Part shown: in pieces, positions 7,584-16,113 of the stretch
Layout: every line of letters starts with the position of its first letter
Position numbering within the stretch: position 1 is the first letter of the stretch
Assembly: GCF_004340685.1 (NCBI RefSeq)
Contig: NZ_SLUN01000014.1
Span: 1-64,000 of the forward strand
Reading direction: 5' to 3'
Source of the DNA: Hydrogenispora ethanolica
GTDB lineage: Bacteria; Bacillota; UBA4882; UBA8346
DNA: 64,000 nucleotides
Made by a program: the position numbers and the translations under genes
Notes under the pieces: generated by a model
What the model was told of the DNA's origin: nothing
Database searches by the model: none
The model's input: the letters and a program-made list of their open reading frames with translations, nothing else

Positions 7584-7710
7584 AAGCGTTGTGATAAACC
7601 CTGTCCGAAGGCCAGGGTGAACACAAAAGCTCAGAAAAGCAAGTGATAAAGTCGTTTTTGAGTCCATTGAAAGGATGATTTCCGAATTAGAGGACTTTAT
7701 CACATGGCTT
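7584..7710 (+). repeat. Dispersed inverted-repeat element, copy 4
   Basis: A 127-bp copy closely matching copy 1 across its length. It is flanked by ATAA at 7580-7583 and again at 7711-7714, giving a third distinct 4-bp flanking duplication (TTAA, CTAA, ATAA). Copy 5 begins directly after the right ATAA. Confidence 0.85.
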
Positions 7711-7714
7711 ATAA

Positions 7715-7833
7715 AAGCGTTGTGATAAACTCTGGCCGCAGGGCGTTCACAAAAGCTTAGGGAAGCAAGGGATAAAGTCGATTCATATCTTTTTACAAGA
7801 CAATTTCCGGTTCGGAGGACTTTAACATGGCTT
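7715..7833 (+). repeat. Dispersed inverted-repeat element, copy 5 (degenerate)
   Basis: A tandem copy next to copy 4, about 119 bp long and more diverged: the central CCCTG/CAGGG hairpin has become CTCTGGCCGCAGGG, and the right arm has lost two bases (GACTTTAACATGG). The right flank is CCGCTAA rather than a clean duplication. It is probably an older copy into whose edge copy 4 inserted, or a product of tandem duplication. Confidence 0.75.
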
Positions 7834-7864
7834 CCGCTAACCGTCCGGCGTCGGACGATGCGAA

Positions 7865-7892
7865 AAAGCCCCAGCAGAAATGCCGGGGCTTT
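7865..7892 (-). terminator. Terminator of the minus-strand DUF6144-like gene
   Basis: AAAGCCCC (7865-7872) pairs with GGGGCTTT (7885-7892). Read on the minus strand it ends GGGGCTTTTT, a good intrinsic terminator 58 bp after the stop of the gene at 7950-8525. Confidence 0.8.
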
Positions 7893-7949
7893 ACGCTTTC
7901 CCTTCCGGGGAGTTTTTAGCGGCGTGTCGCCGCGGTTGGCTCAATGATT

Positions 7950-8525
7950 TCATAGCTGAAGACGCGGTTTTTTGCCGAGGCTCGCGAGCGCGGAGGAGGC
8001 GATTTTTTGGGTCCGCAGTTTTAGCTGGAGCGCGTTTTGGAGATGATGCCGGAAGTGGCCGGCGTAGCACAGGCAGTAAGTGGCGGAGATGGATTCATCC
8101 GACGGATCATGGTTGATGCCGGGGCAGGCGCAGCGGTATCCGGTCCCATCCTGGTAATAAACGCCGTCACTGATCGTCCCGTCCTCATTCAGGACGGTAT
8201 GGTTATCAAAGGGACGCGCCGCCCGGAGCGCCCGGACCTTCTCGGCCAGCGGCAGCCGCTGCCCGGCGATGCTTTGAATAAACCCTTTGACACTCTGCTC
8301 TCTGGTACCGTGCAAACAGCAGGCGCAAGGCTCGATGATCTCGCAACGCTTTTCGAAACTCAAATTTTGGTCGAGGATCGCCATCGCGCGCCGCAAAAAT
8401 ACGGTCTTCACTGGTTTGGGGGAATTGTCCTTCAGATCGTCATATCCCGCATAAATCCGCTGAATGAGGGCTTCATCGGCCGCCAACTTTTGTAGCGATT
8501 TTTTAAGCTTTTCCGGGTAGGGCAT
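7950..8525 (-). CDS. Cysteine-rich DUF6144-like protein
   Basis: A 191-residue protein with eight well-spaced cysteines: C61, CACC at 67-70, RCACPGINHDP (C132, C134) and YCLCYAGHFRHH (C151, C153). The pattern suggests a metal or iron-sulfur site. I associate the C-terminal GTGYRCACPG...CLCYAGH pattern with an uncharacterised Firmicute family (DUF6144), from memory. There is no signal peptide. The start is taken as the inner ATG (8525-8523), preceded by GAAGGGG at good spacing; a GTG three codons upstream overlaps that site. The function is unknown. Confidence 0.7.
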   Translation of the reverse strand: MPYPEKLKKSLQKLAADEALIQRIYAGYDDLKDNSPKPVKTVFLRRAMAILDQNLSFEKRCEIIEPCACCLHGTREQSVKGFIQSIAGQRLPLAEKVRALRAARPFDNHTVLNEDGTISDGVYYQDGTGYRCACPGINHDPSDESISATYCLCYAGHFRHHLQNALQLKLRTQKIASSALASLGKKPRLQL

Positions 8526-8996
8526 GGAAATCACCCCTTCATTTTATATAGAAGCAAATTTCGGTGGATAAAAAAGCAGGATAGGAAAAATGTGATCAGT
8601 CAATTTTCAATCATTCTACATCCGACTTCCCCTCCGGTCAAGTGTCGTCTCGACGTCGCCCGGAACGGACCTCATGGGTAAGAATTAATCGGTTGCGAAC
8701 TTTCTGGGCCGATCAGTCGTACTCCATATGGTAGGCCAGCAGCGCCAGTTCATAAAAACCTTGAAAACTTCGCAGGCGCAGCTTTCGGTCTACGGTTATT
8801 TTCGAGTTTTAATCTGGAGTTTGTCAATTTTAAAGGGATTTGCCCTCAAATAATAAATTATTCTTAAGTTTCTATAATTATCCAGAATCCCTCCTGGAAA
8901 TATAGTATAATGATTTGGCGGTCAAAATTCCGCGCCACTGCGGGCTTGATCGCGGCTGGATATTGTCGGACTCATTGCAACGCGAGGTGAAAACGG
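8526..8996. other. Intergenic region between divergent genes
   Basis: A 471-bp gap. Near the right end a TATAAT (8906-8911) lies about 85 bp before the ABC transporter start, but no convincing -35 box sits 17 bp upstream, so it is only a possible promoter. A short coding remnant lies at 8713-8808. Otherwise I see no structured element. Confidence 0.5.
8713..8808 (-). pseudogene. C-terminal coding remnant
   Basis: Read on the minus strand, this stretch encodes LRLRSFQGFYELALLAYHME and a few flanking residues, ending in TGA at 8713-8715 and preceded in frame by a TAA. It has protein-like composition with an amphipathic helix but no start, so it may be the tail of a deleted gene. I do not recognise the family. 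Confidence 0.3.
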
Positions 8997-9692
8997 TTGG
9001 AACCCATTGTGGAAGCAGTCCAGCTCTGTAAGACTTTTCAACTGGGCGAAGTGGCGATTGAGGTTTTGAAGGATATTAATCTCACCATCCGGCAAGGGGA
9101 GTTTGTCTCGATCATGGGGCCGTCCGGCTCGGGCAAGAGCACGCTCCTGTACCTGCTGGGCGGATTGGATAAGCCGACTTCCGGGAGCATCAAGATCCGG
9201 GGCCGGGAGTTATCGGTGATGCGGGATCGCGAAGAGAGCGTGATGCGCCGGAGGGATTTGGGGTTTATCTTTCAGTTTTACAACCTGATCCCCAATCTGA
9301 ACGTGGAGGAGAATATCATGCTGCCGATCCTGTTGGACGGCAGAAGCCTCAAACTCGAAAAGGGCAAGTTGGAACGGATTTTGGAAGAGGTCGGCCTAGC
9401 CGACCGGCGCTATCATACGCCGCGGGAGCTTTCCGGAGGCCAGCAGCAGCGGGTGGCCATCGCCCGGGCGCTGGTGAACGAGCCGGATCTGATTCTGGCC
9501 GACGAGCCCATCGGCAACCTGGACAGCCGGACCGGGACCGAGATTATGAAATTGCTCCAGCGGATCAACCGGGAACACCGCAAGACCATCCTGCAGGTCA
9601 CCCATTCGCAGGAGGCCGCCGGATACGGCGACCGGATCATTCAGGTACGGGACGGAAAGGTGTGGGAGGGTCATGATGAAGCCAGTGCTTAA
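8997..9692 (+). CDS. ABC transporter ATP-binding protein, MacB/LolD type
   Basis: A 231-residue ATPase that should power the permease encoded two genes downstream. It has Walker A GPSGSGKST (41-49), a Q-loop in FIFQFYNLIPNL, the signature LSGGQQQR (145-152), Walker B LILADEP (165-171) and the switch His in VTHSQE. The motif order and the GLDKPTSG segment are typical of the MacB/LolD subfamily. The start is TTG 8997 behind GAGGTG. Its last 20 bp overlap the adaptor gene, so the three genes form one operon. Confidence 0.93.
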   Translation: MEPIVEAVQLCKTFQLGEVAIEVLKDINLTIRQGEFVSIMGPSGSGKSTLLYLLGGLDKPTSGSIKIRGRELSVMRDREESVMRRRDLGFIFQFYNLIPNLNVEENIMLPILLDGRSLKLEKGKLERILEEVGLADRRYHTPRELSGGQQQRVAIARALVNEPDLILADEPIGNLDSRTGTEIMKLLQRINREHRKTILQVTHSQEAAGYGDRIIQVRDGKVWEGHDEASA

Positions 9693-10650
9693 GTGGATCG
9701 GCCTGGCGCTCTTGTTTGGCTTGTTGACGATGGGCGCCAGTTGCCGCAAGGAAGAAAAAAAGGCCGTGCCGAGCAGCGCGCCCAAGGTCGAGGTCAAACG
9801 GACGGTGGAGGCCTTTGGAATCGTGAAGGCCCGGGATTACAAGGATATCAACCTGGATTTTCCGGCGCAGATTGAGCGGGTGCCGGTCAAGGCCGGCCAG
9901 CCGGTGAGTCTGGGCCAGCCGCTAATCTATTTAAGTATCAACGATTTTCAGGCGCAAATTAAAAACAAGGAAAACGAGCTAAACGCGGCCCGGTTCGAAC
10001 TGCTGAAGGTCGAAAAGAGCCTCCGGGACGCCCAGGATACTTACGCGAAGTTCCAGCGCCAGCTGCGCGACAAGGAAGGGCTGTTTCGAGCGGGCGCCAT
10101 TTCCCAAAAAGAGCTGGACGATTTTCGGGATGTGGTGAAGGAAAAGGAGAAGGCGGTCACCGACATCAAAGTCTCCCTCGGTTCAGGTTCCGGGGCCAGC
10201 AGCGTCGCGGTGCAGCGCGAGAAGGTGGCGGTGTTGGATTACGACTTGAAACGGCTGAGGAATAAGTTGAATCAGAGCTTTCTCAAAGGCAATGTCATCG
10301 TTTCCGACTACGCCAACGGAGTGGTCTCCGACGTCTCCTGCGCCGCCGGCTATTCGGTCGGCACCAGCGGCGAGAAGCAGGAGAAGCTCTTGTCCATCAT
10401 GAATCTGGACAGCCTGTACGTCACCGCCGACGTGGCCGAGGATTTCATCAAGGATGTCCGGCTGGGGGCGGCGGTCACGATCCGGCCGACCGCGGACAAT
10501 ACCCGCAAGTACCAGGGTAAAGTGACCAGCATCGCCCAGATGGCGGTGACTCAAAACGGCGAAACCAACGTGGCGGTGGAGATATCCATCACCAATCCCG
10601 ACGGATTCTTACGCCCCAATTTCAACGTCGATGTGGAGATCGCGAAATAG
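9673..10650 (+). CDS. Membrane-fusion (HlyD/MacA-like) adaptor protein
   Basis: A periplasmic-adaptor-type protein of 325 residues. A hydrophobic signal ends in LTMGASC, a possible but non-canonical lipobox. A lipoyl-like half motif (FPAQIERVPVKAGQPVSLGQ) is followed by a coiled coil (about residues 95-170) and the beta-barrel domain (LYVTADVAEDFIKDVRLG). It should couple the ABC permease to its cargo outside the cytoplasmic membrane, as MacA does for MacB. It overlaps the ATPase gene and directly abuts the permease gene, so the stoichiometry is set by coupling. Confidence 0.88.
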   Translation: MMKPVLKWIGLALLFGLLTMGASCRKEEKKAVPSSAPKVEVKRTVEAFGIVKARDYKDINLDFPAQIERVPVKAGQPVSLGQPLIYLSINDFQAQIKNKENELNAARFELLKVEKSLRDAQDTYAKFQRQLRDKEGLFRAGAISQKELDDFRDVVKEKEKAVTDIKVSLGSGSGASSVAVQREKVAVLDYDLKRLRNKLNQSFLKGNVIVSDYANGVVSDVSCAAGYSVGTSGEKQEKLLSIMNLDSLYVTADVAEDFIKDVRLGAAVTIRPTADNTRKYQGKVTSIAQMAVTQNGETNVAVEISITNPDGFLRPNFNVDVEIAK

Positions 10651-13140
10651 ATGCGGATACTCATCAAATTTATCTGGCGCAATATTCAAGAAAAGAAACT
10701 GCGGACTTTTTTGATCCTGATCTCGGTGGCGCTGTCGGCGGCCCTGTTCTTCGCCGCCACCGCCATCGCCGGCACCATCGAAGGGATGTACCTGCAACGA
10801 ATCAAGAAATATTACGGCACCGCCGAGTTGATCGTCCATCCCAACGAGAAGTCGCCCTCCGGCTTCTTTCATGTCCATCCGGCGGAGCAGTACCGGAACT
10901 TCACCGATTACGCCATCGGCGTCATCGAGAGCTCGGGCACTTACAAGAACCGCCACGAGTCGGCGGATTTCGACCTGAAAGGATTCAGGCTCGCGGATCT
11001 GGCGACCATGAATCCGTATGTCCTGGCCCGGCAGCGGCAACTCCTGCCGTTTCAGGGCAAAAAGATCATCATCAGCAGGGCCATGGCCGAGAAATTCCAC
11101 TTCCGGATCGGCCAGAATATCGAATTGTGGCTGCGGGATCACCGTTACCGGTTCCGGATCGCCGCCATCGCCGAGCCGGTCGGCCTCTTTCAGGATGACG
11201 GCCTCAGCAATACGGCGGTGGTCCCCCGCGAAACCCTGGCGGCCTTGTTCGGCGCCCGCGGCAAGGTGACGACCGTTTTTATCAAATTGAAGGACCCCTC
11301 CCGGGCGGAGGAGATGGTCGCCAAAATGAGCGGGGCCTTCCGCCGTTATACCGTACGCGAAACCGTCTCCCGGTCGGAGTTGCGGCGCGAGATCGGCACG
11401 ATCTCGACCCCTTTCATGATGATGGTGATCCTGGTCCTGTTCATGAGCGTCTTCATCATTTACACCTCGTTTAAGGTGATCACCCGGGAACGGCTGCCGC
11501 TCATCGGCACCTTCCGCAGCATCGGAGCGACCCGCCGCATGACCGACCTGATCCTGTTCGCCGAGAGCCTGCTGTACGGAGTGGTCGGGGGCGTCGCCGG
11601 CTGCGGCATGGGACTCGGGATCCTGTATGTCATGTCGATCCTGATGACCCCGGCGTGGCTCGCCGGCAAGCTGAATACGGTCATGAAGTTTACCCCGTTG
11701 CAATTGCTGATGGCGCTGGCGCTGGCAGTGATTCTGGCGCTGGGCAGTTCGCTTTTTCCGATCATCAGGATCTCCAAAATTCCGGTCAAGGAGATCATTT
11801 TGAACGCGATTGCCAGGCCCGTCCGGAAGAAGGGCCGCCGCCTGCTTTGGGGGGCTTTGCTGCTGGCCGTGGCCTTGGCGGTCCCGCCGCTGGTGCCGCA
11901 GGATGTCACTTTTTTGGCCACCGTGGCGGGGATGCTCCTGACCACCAGCGCGGTGATCCTCTGGATCCCCTTCCTGACCAAGCTGCTGACCGGAGCCCTG
12001 GAGCGGATCTACCAGCCGCTCTTCGGCAACCTGGCGGTTTTGGCAGCCAAGAATCTGCGGGATAACCAAAGCAGCATGAATAACATCGCCTTGCTGGCGA
12101 TCGGCATCTCCAGCCTGCTGATGATCAATACCCTCAGCTATAGTGTGAGTAAGGAGGTTATGAGCCTGTACCGGGATGCCCAGTATGATATTTGGATGTG
12201 GAGCTGGCAGCCGGATCGCGCGTTTAAGCAGCGGTTGCTCGCGGTCGACGGCGTCAAAGGGGTCTATGGAGTCTACTCCGCCTACCAGGCGGAGCTTGAC
12301 GGCCGCAAGGATAAGATCGGCTGGCTGGTCGGGGCCGCGCCCGAATTCTTCGACTATTGGAAGCTGAATATCTTGGGCGACCGGCGGGCGCTTTTGGCGC
12401 AGTTGGACCAGGACCGCCAGATCCTGTTGACCGCTTCGCTGCGCGACAAATTCGGGGTTAAGCTCGGGGATTATCTGACGCTCCAGACCAAGCGGGGCAA
12501 AAAAGCCTACCGGATCAGCGGCTTTTTCACTTCCCTCATGGAGAACGGGAGTTTTGCAATTATTCCGGAACGGTATTTCAAGCTGGATATGAAGGAACAG
12601 TATTATAACAGCCTGTTCATCAAGACCCTCGGCGACCCGGCGGCAGTGGAGAGCAAGCTGCAGCAGAAGTTCGAGCGGGAGCAACCGTATATCACGACGC
12701 TGCGGAGTATGGAACAGCGCAATATGCAGTCCAACGCCCAAATGTTTCTGATCCTGCAAGGCTTTTCGGTGTTGGCCCTGCTCATCGGGATCTTCGGAGT
12801 GCTGAACAACCTGCTCATCGGGTTTATCGAACGCCAACGCTCGCTGGCGGTGTTACGCTCGGTGGGGATGAGCAACCGCCAGTCGTTGCAGATGATCCTG
12901 CTGGAGTCGCTGAGCGGGGGACTCATCGGCGGCGCGGTCGGCGTCATGAGCGGATTGCTGTTGCTGTCGCTCATCCCCTATGTCATGAAGTCGCTCAGCA
13001 TTCCGATTCCGATGCATTATTCCCCGGCGCAATTTCTCTTCGCGTTGCTGGCGGGGGTCGTCATTACCGTCGTGGCCTCGCTCAGTCCGGCCTTGAAATC
13101 GGTCAAACTCAACATCATCGAGGCGATCAAATACGAGTAG
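10651..13140 (+). CDS. FtsX-like ABC permease, duplicated
   Basis: An 829-residue membrane protein. It has an N-terminal transmembrane helix (about 17-40), a large extracytoplasmic MacB-like core (about 45-245), an FtsX module with three helices (about 250-380), two further helices (about 395-450), a second extracytoplasmic domain (about 490-690) and a second FtsX module (about 700-825). This is the architecture of duplicated FtsX permeases that export lipoproteins or lipids or act mechanically rather than import. It starts directly after the adaptor stop codon. The cargo is unknown. Confidence 0.9.
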   Translation: MRILIKFIWRNIQEKKLRTFLILISVALSAALFFAATAIAGTIEGMYLQRIKKYYGTAELIVHPNEKSPSGFFHVHPAEQYRNFTDYAIGVIESSGTYKNRHESADFDLKGFRLADLATMNPYVLARQRQLLPFQGKKIIISRAMAEKFHFRIGQNIELWLRDHRYRFRIAAIAEPVGLFQDDGLSNTAVVPRETLAALFGARGKVTTVFIKLKDPSRAEEMVAKMSGAFRRYTVRETVSRSELRREIGTISTPFMMMVILVLFMSVFIIYTSFKVITRERLPLIGTFRSIGATRRMTDLILFAESLLYGVVGGVAGCGMGLGILYVMSILMTPAWLAGKLNTVMKFTPLQLLMALALAVILALGSSLFPIIRISKIPVKEIILNAIARPVRKKGRRLLWGALLLAVALAVPPLVPQDVTFLATVAGMLLTTSAVILWIPFLTKLLTGALERIYQPLFGNLAVLAAKNLRDNQSSMNNIALLAIGISSLLMINTLSYSVSKEVMSLYRDAQYDIWMWSWQPDRAFKQRLLAVDGVKGVYGVYSAYQAELDGRKDKIGWLVGAAPEFFDYWKLNILGDRRALLAQLDQDRQILLTASLRDKFGVKLGDYLTLQTKRGKKAYRISGFFTSLMENGSFAIIPERYFKLDMKEQYYNSLFIKTLGDPAAVESKLQQKFEREQPYITTLRSMEQRNMQSNAQMFLILQGFSVLALLIGIFGVLNNLLIGFIERQRSLAVLRSVGMSNRQSLQMILLESLSGGLIGGAVGVMSGLLLLSLIPYVMKSLSIPIPMHYSPAQFLFALLAGVVITVVASLSPALKSVKLNIIEAIKYE

Positions 13141-13200
13141 CCGGCCTGGGAGGAGCGGGAGACGCTTTTCACTATGAAACCAAGGAAGGAGTATCATCCC

Positions 13201-13998
13201 ATGCGATTGGCGGCCATTCACGAGCCGGCCCTGATCAAGGAGTATCTGAACCGGCCGGACCGGGGCAATCTCATTTACTATTGCAACAATCTGGAGCCGC
13301 CTTTTTGGGAGAATACCCAATGGTTCGGATTAATGGCGGGAGAACATTTGGCGGCGCTGGCCATGTTGATCACCAAATACCAGGTTCCGGCCCTTCTGGC
13401 CACCTCCTATCGGCCGGACGATCCTTATCTGCCGGAGCTTCTGGAGCGGCTCCGGCCTTACCTGCCCCAGGATTTGTACTGTCATGTCGATAGCCACGCC
13501 GTGGAGCGGCTGCCCTCCGGCATGGCGGGACAACGGGTCAGTCCGTATTACAACATGAAGCTGGTCGACCGTAACCGCCTTCCGGTGCTTGATCCCGGCC
13601 GGGCCGTCCGTTTGGGAACTGCCGATAAACCGGCGATCATTGCTCTGCTGGAGGAGAGCCATCCCGATTACCTCCTGGATGAGGAGTTTTGCGACGCGGG
13701 GTATTATTGGGGCATTCGCGAAGCGGGCCGGCTCGTCAGCCTGGCGGGCGTGGTGGCCAAGTCCGAGGAGTACGCCATCGCGGCCGTCGGTTGTGTGACC
13801 ACCCATCCCGACTTCCGCCGCGCCGGCCTGGCCACCCAGGTGATGGCGGCGTTGATCCATGATTTGACGCCGCGTTATGGGGAGATCGTTTTAAATGTCA
13901 AGCAGGCGAACCAAAACGCCGTCCGGTGCTACCGGAAGCTCGGCTTTGAGGTCATTGGCGAATTCGCGGAGGTATGCGGCAGCGATTGCCGGTTCTGA
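13201..13998 (+). CDS. GNAT-family N-acetyltransferase
   Basis: A 265-residue protein with a C-terminal GNAT domain: VGCVTTHPDFRRAGLATQVM holds the strand and the acetyl-CoA loop RRAGLA, followed by LNVKQANQNAVRCYRKLGFE, the usual closing motif. The N-terminal 120 residues have the shape seen in two-domain GNATs. I start at ATG 13201 because GGAAGGAG precedes it; ATG 13174 lies upstream of that site. It follows the ABC exporter genes by about 60 bp and could be co-transcribed. The substrate is unknown. Confidence 0.82.
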   Translation: MRLAAIHEPALIKEYLNRPDRGNLIYYCNNLEPPFWENTQWFGLMAGEHLAALAMLITKYQVPALLATSYRPDDPYLPELLERLRPYLPQDLYCHVDSHAVERLPSGMAGQRVSPYYNMKLVDRNRLPVLDPGRAVRLGTADKPAIIALLEESHPDYLLDEEFCDAGYYWGIREAGRLVSLAGVVAKSEEYAIAAVGCVTTHPDFRRAGLATQVMAALIHDLTPRYGEIVLNVKQANQNAVRCYRKLGFEVIGEFAEVCGSDCRF

Positions 13999-14242
13999 AT
14001 CGTTCCATCCGGAACGAAGTGGAGAAAACGGTTTTTTTCGACAACGGGGCTTTCATTGCTCCGTTGCTTTGTATAGTAGGAGATAAGAATGAGGCCGGTA
14101 AAAAAAGGACCCTCGCATAAGGAGGGCAAAAAAAGTTTGAGAATGAAAAAGTACGTCCGTGTGTTACACATTATACACATAAAATTCATATAAATAAATC
14201 CTTTAATGGCATTTTTTACCTAAAGTTAATCATTGCCATTTC

Positions 14243-14302
14243 AACCAGGGTAAAATTCCCAGTGAAACCGGGCGGTTACCGCCCGAATGAAGTGGATGCC
14301 GG
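14243..14302 (+). ncRNA. Riboswitch-like structured RNA candidate
   Basis: AGGGTAAAATTCCC is followed by ACCGGGCGGTTACCGCCCG and then GTGGATGCC. The first block and the GGCGGT/GCCCG pieces recall the core of FMN aptamers (AGGGTGAAATTCCC, CCGGCGGT, GCCCG, GGTGGAT), but the spacing and the missing closing P1 strand argue against a canonical member. GGGCGG/CCGCCC forms a clean hairpin. It lies about 370 bp upstream of the phosphohexomutase gene. Treat it as a candidate only. Confidence 0.25.
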
Positions 14303-14462
14303 TTTATTTCATATTGAAAAGAATAGCAGGAAAATTTATGGAGCTGTCGAATATATTTACAGAGTGGATGCCATAAGTGTTTGCGAGCTTTGGACGGGCC
14401 TGCCGGAAGTGCTTGGAGGCGGGAGGAGTTTATTGTGGGTTGTTTATTTCATATTGAAAAGA
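14302..14462 (+). repeat. Pair of 21-bp direct repeats with palindromic core
   Basis: A 21-bp sequence containing TTTCATATTGAAA is present at 14302-14322 and 14442-14462, exactly 140 bp apart and identical. The 13-bp core is an inverted repeat (TTTCA-TAT-TGAAA), like a dimeric regulator's operator. The segment between has no gene. Confidence 0.6.
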
Positions 14463-14667
14463 TTACAAAATTTAATTTGAACGACCGATACAGGAGAGTA
14501 TTGCATTTGACCCGCCGTGAACTGCTAAGATAGCAAACAGTCGCCGCAGCGGCCGGCCATTTTTCGGTGCAGCTGTTTCGTTCGATCCGCATGAAACTAT
14601 TGGTTATCCTTCAAAAAAATTTAAATTCCACTTAAAACTTCCAAGAAGTGAAAAAGGAGAATGGCTG

Positions 14668-16080
14668 ATGATTAAGTTTGGTACGGGCGGTTGGCGGGCG
14701 CTGATCGGAGAAGATTTCACCAAGGAGAACGTACAGACCCTGTCCCAGGCGGTTGCGGATCTTTTGAAGGCGCGTCATTGCGCGGAGCGAGGTTTTGTAA
14801 TCGGCTACGATCGCCGGTTTCTGTCCGACAAGGCGGCCCGCTGGATCGCCGAAGTGCTGGCGGGCAACGGAATTCCGGTGTTTTTTATCGACAAGGTGGC
14901 CCCGACGCCGCTGATCATGTTCACTGTCAAGAAGCTGGAGACGGGTTTCGGCGCGGCCGTTACGGCCAGCCACAATCCGGCGGATTATAACGGGGTCAAG
15001 ATCTTTACCGACGGCGGCCGGGACGCGACGGAGACCGTGACGGATGAGATCGAATCGTTCATTGCGGCGTTGGACCCCAAGGCCGTCTCCAGAATCGACT
15101 TCGAAAGCGGCCTGCAGAACGGGCTGATCCGGCCGATCGATCCCTTCAATGAGTACATTGACACCATTCTCGGCATGATCGATACCGAGGCCATCAAAAA
15201 CCGCAAGCTGAAGGTGATTCTCGACCCGATGTTCGGGGTCTCCAAGACGTGCCTCCAGACCATTCTGCTGACTGCCCGCTGCGAGGTGGAAGTGATCAAT
15301 GACCGGCATGACACCTTGTTCGGCGGCCGGCTGCCTTCGCCCAGCACCCATACCTTGCAACGCTTGCGGGATATGGTGGTCGAGCGGCATTACGACATCG
15401 GCATCGGGACCGATGGCGACGCCGACCGCCTGGGGATCATCGATGAGAAAGGCGACTTTATCCATCCCAATAACATCCTGGCCCTATTGTATTACTACCT
15501 TTTGAAGTTCAAGGGCTGGAAAGGCGGGGTGGTCCGCAATCTGGCCACGACCCACCTGCTGGACAGGATCGCGGCCGGTTTCGGCGAGACCTGCTTTGAG
15601 GTTCCGGTCGGCTTCAAACATATCAGCTCGATGATGGAAGCCCAGAATGCGCTGATCGGCGGCGAGAGCAGCGGCGGTCTGACCATCCGCGGCCACATCC
15701 GGGGCAAGGACGGCGTTTTCGCGGCGAGCCTGTTGATCGAGCTGCTGAGCGTCACCCAAAAGAGCCTGTCGGAACTGCTGGAAGAGATCCATCAGCAATT
15801 CGGCTATTTTTACATGGTGGAGAACGACTGCCGTTTCAAACCCCAGGATAAAGAGCGCCTTCAAAAGCTGCTGTTTGAGGATAAGGCGCTGCCGGACTTC
15901 GGATACGCCATCGCCCGGCGGAGTTATGCGGACGGGGTCAAGGTCTACTTTGAAAACGGCGGCTGGGTCATTGCCCGGTTTTCCGGCACCGAACCGCTGC
16001 TCCGGATCTTCGCGGAGATGGACAACGAAGCGGCGGCCCAGGCGGTCGGCGAGACCATGAAGACCTTCTTGACGGTTTAA
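14668..16080 (+). CDS. Alpha-D-phosphohexomutase (phosphogluco/phosphomannomutase family)
   Basis: A 470-residue cytosolic enzyme interconverting hexose-1- and hexose-6-phosphates. The phosphoserine loop is TASHNP (Ser101), the metal loop DGDADR (249-254), the sugar-binding loop GGESSG (331-336) and the phosphate-binding loop RFSGTEP (437-443). The length is typical for the family. It sits 33 bp upstream of a GH94 phosphorylase that releases a sugar-1-phosphate, so it plausibly converts that product to the 6-phosphate for catabolism. Whether it prefers glucose or N-acetylglucosamine phosphate cannot be read directly. Confidence 0.9.
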   Translation: MIKFGTGGWRALIGEDFTKENVQTLSQAVADLLKARHCAERGFVIGYDRRFLSDKAARWIAEVLAGNGIPVFFIDKVAPTPLIMFTVKKLETGFGAAVTASHNPADYNGVKIFTDGGRDATETVTDEIESFIAALDPKAVSRIDFESGLQNGLIRPIDPFNEYIDTILGMIDTEAIKNRKLKVILDPMFGVSKTCLQTILLTARCEVEVINDRHDTLFGGRLPSPSTHTLQRLRDMVVERHYDIGIGTDGDADRLGIIDEKGDFIHPNNILALLYYYLLKFKGWKGGVVRNLATTHLLDRIAAGFGETCFEVPVGFKHISSMMEAQNALIGGESSGGLTIRGHIRGKDGVFAASLLIELLSVTQKSLSELLEEIHQQFGYFYMVENDCRFKPQDKERLQKLLFEDKALPDFGYAIARRSYADGVKVYFENGGWVIARFSGTEPLLRIFAEMDNEAAAQAVGETMKTFLTV

Positions 16081-16113
16081 CCCTGGAACAATTTTGGGGA
16101 AGGGAAGATGTTC

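Larger units (their letters stand above)
13999..14667. other. 669-bp intergenic region with structured segments
   Basis: AT-rich and without a convincing gene. It contains a riboswitch-like segment (14243-14302) and two copies of a 21-bp direct repeat containing TTTCATATTGAAA (14302 and 14442). A frame at 14262-14480 is open but contains the repeat twice and has no ribosome binding site. AAAAAGGAG at its right end serves the phosphohexomutase gene. Confidence 0.55.

Noticed and set aside
10609-12837. 742-residue minus-strand frame
   Set aside because: It is the antisense shadow of the GC-rich FtsX-type permease gene, which has clear family motifs; the antisense product is rich in His, Gln and Arg like other shadows.
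14262-14480. 72-residue plus frame
   Set aside because: It contains the duplicated 21-bp site and the riboswitch-like hairpin, and lacks a ribosome binding site.
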